DNA of 13,703 nucleotides from JADFRG01 sp036986135 (GTDB lineage Bacteria > Chloroflexota > Anaerolineae > Anaerolineales > E44-bin32), in assembly GCA_036986135.1 (NCBI GenBank), contig BTQZ01000059.1:1-13703 (forward strand), written 5' to 3'. This document shows positions 13,701 to 13,703 of this stretch, piece by piece. The position numbers and the translations under genes were made by a program. The notes under the pieces were generated by a model. It made no database searches. It worked only from the letters and a program-made list of their open reading frames with translations, and was not told the origin of the DNA. Every line of letters starts with the position of its first letter. The stretch's first letter is position 1.

Positions 13701-13703
13701 CCA

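Noticed and set aside
1..13703. Mobile elements, CRISPR repeats, tRNA or rRNA genes, defence or biosynthetic clusters
   Set aside because: No transposase, integrase, regularly spaced repeat, tRNA-like cloverleaf or rRNA sequence was seen. All major frames are housekeeping genes or a sensor kinase.

Overview
The window reads as a housekeeping stretch of chromosome from a moderately GC-rich bacterium, most likely a member of the Chloroflexota (Anaerolineae-like). That placement is inference. It rests on the gene neighbourhood, the N-terminally extended RecG, the RecG-CoaD-coiled-coil gene succession, a four-cysteine L28, and the style of the GAF histidine kinase. No rRNA, tRNA, mobile element, CRISPR array or phage gene was seen, and coding density is high.

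Layout. (1) About 1-3660, + strand: trigger factor (tig, with a long acidic tail), ClpP and ClpX, a co-oriented protein-folding and proteolysis cluster closed by a strong hairpin at 3631-3652. (2) 3743-4558, +: a NagD-type HAD phosphatase. It converges with zero gap on a GAF-domain histidine kinase (4559-5851, - strand). (3) 5852-6098: a divergent control region with a near-consensus sigma-70 promoter placed so that the rpe transcript would start at or next to its ATG. (4) 6099-6809, +: ribulose-phosphate 3-epimerase. (5) 6911-7090, -: ribosomal protein L28 with its own U-tract terminator. (6) 7170-13135, +: a tightly coupled operon of an Asp23/Gls24 protein (yloU-like), a FakA-like DhaL kinase, a DegV/FakB-like lipid-binding protein, RecG and CoaD, with junctions of 0, -4, +4 and -1 nt. 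(7) 13215-13700, +: a coiled-coil protein of unknown function, with its own candidate promoter and ribosome binding site.

How the genes relate. Tig and ClpXP handle nascent-chain folding and protein turnover. The FakA-like/DegV-like pair resembles the two-part fatty acid kinase, which phosphorylates a fatty acid held by the DegV-family partner. Here the partner has lost several residues expected of a FakB. RecG (fork rescue) and CoaD (coenzyme A synthesis) ride on the same transcript. From memory, the order rpe - rpmB - yloU - yloV - x - recG resembles a Bacillus subtilis neighbourhood, with rpmB inverted here and degV in the slot between yloV and recG.

No clearly new multi-gene system is evident. 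The observations most worth checking are the apparently leaderless rpe promoter, the altered ligand motifs in the DegV/FakA pair, departures from consensus in RecG helicase motifs V and VI, an unusual CoaD loop, and alternative RNA hairpins between tig and clpP.
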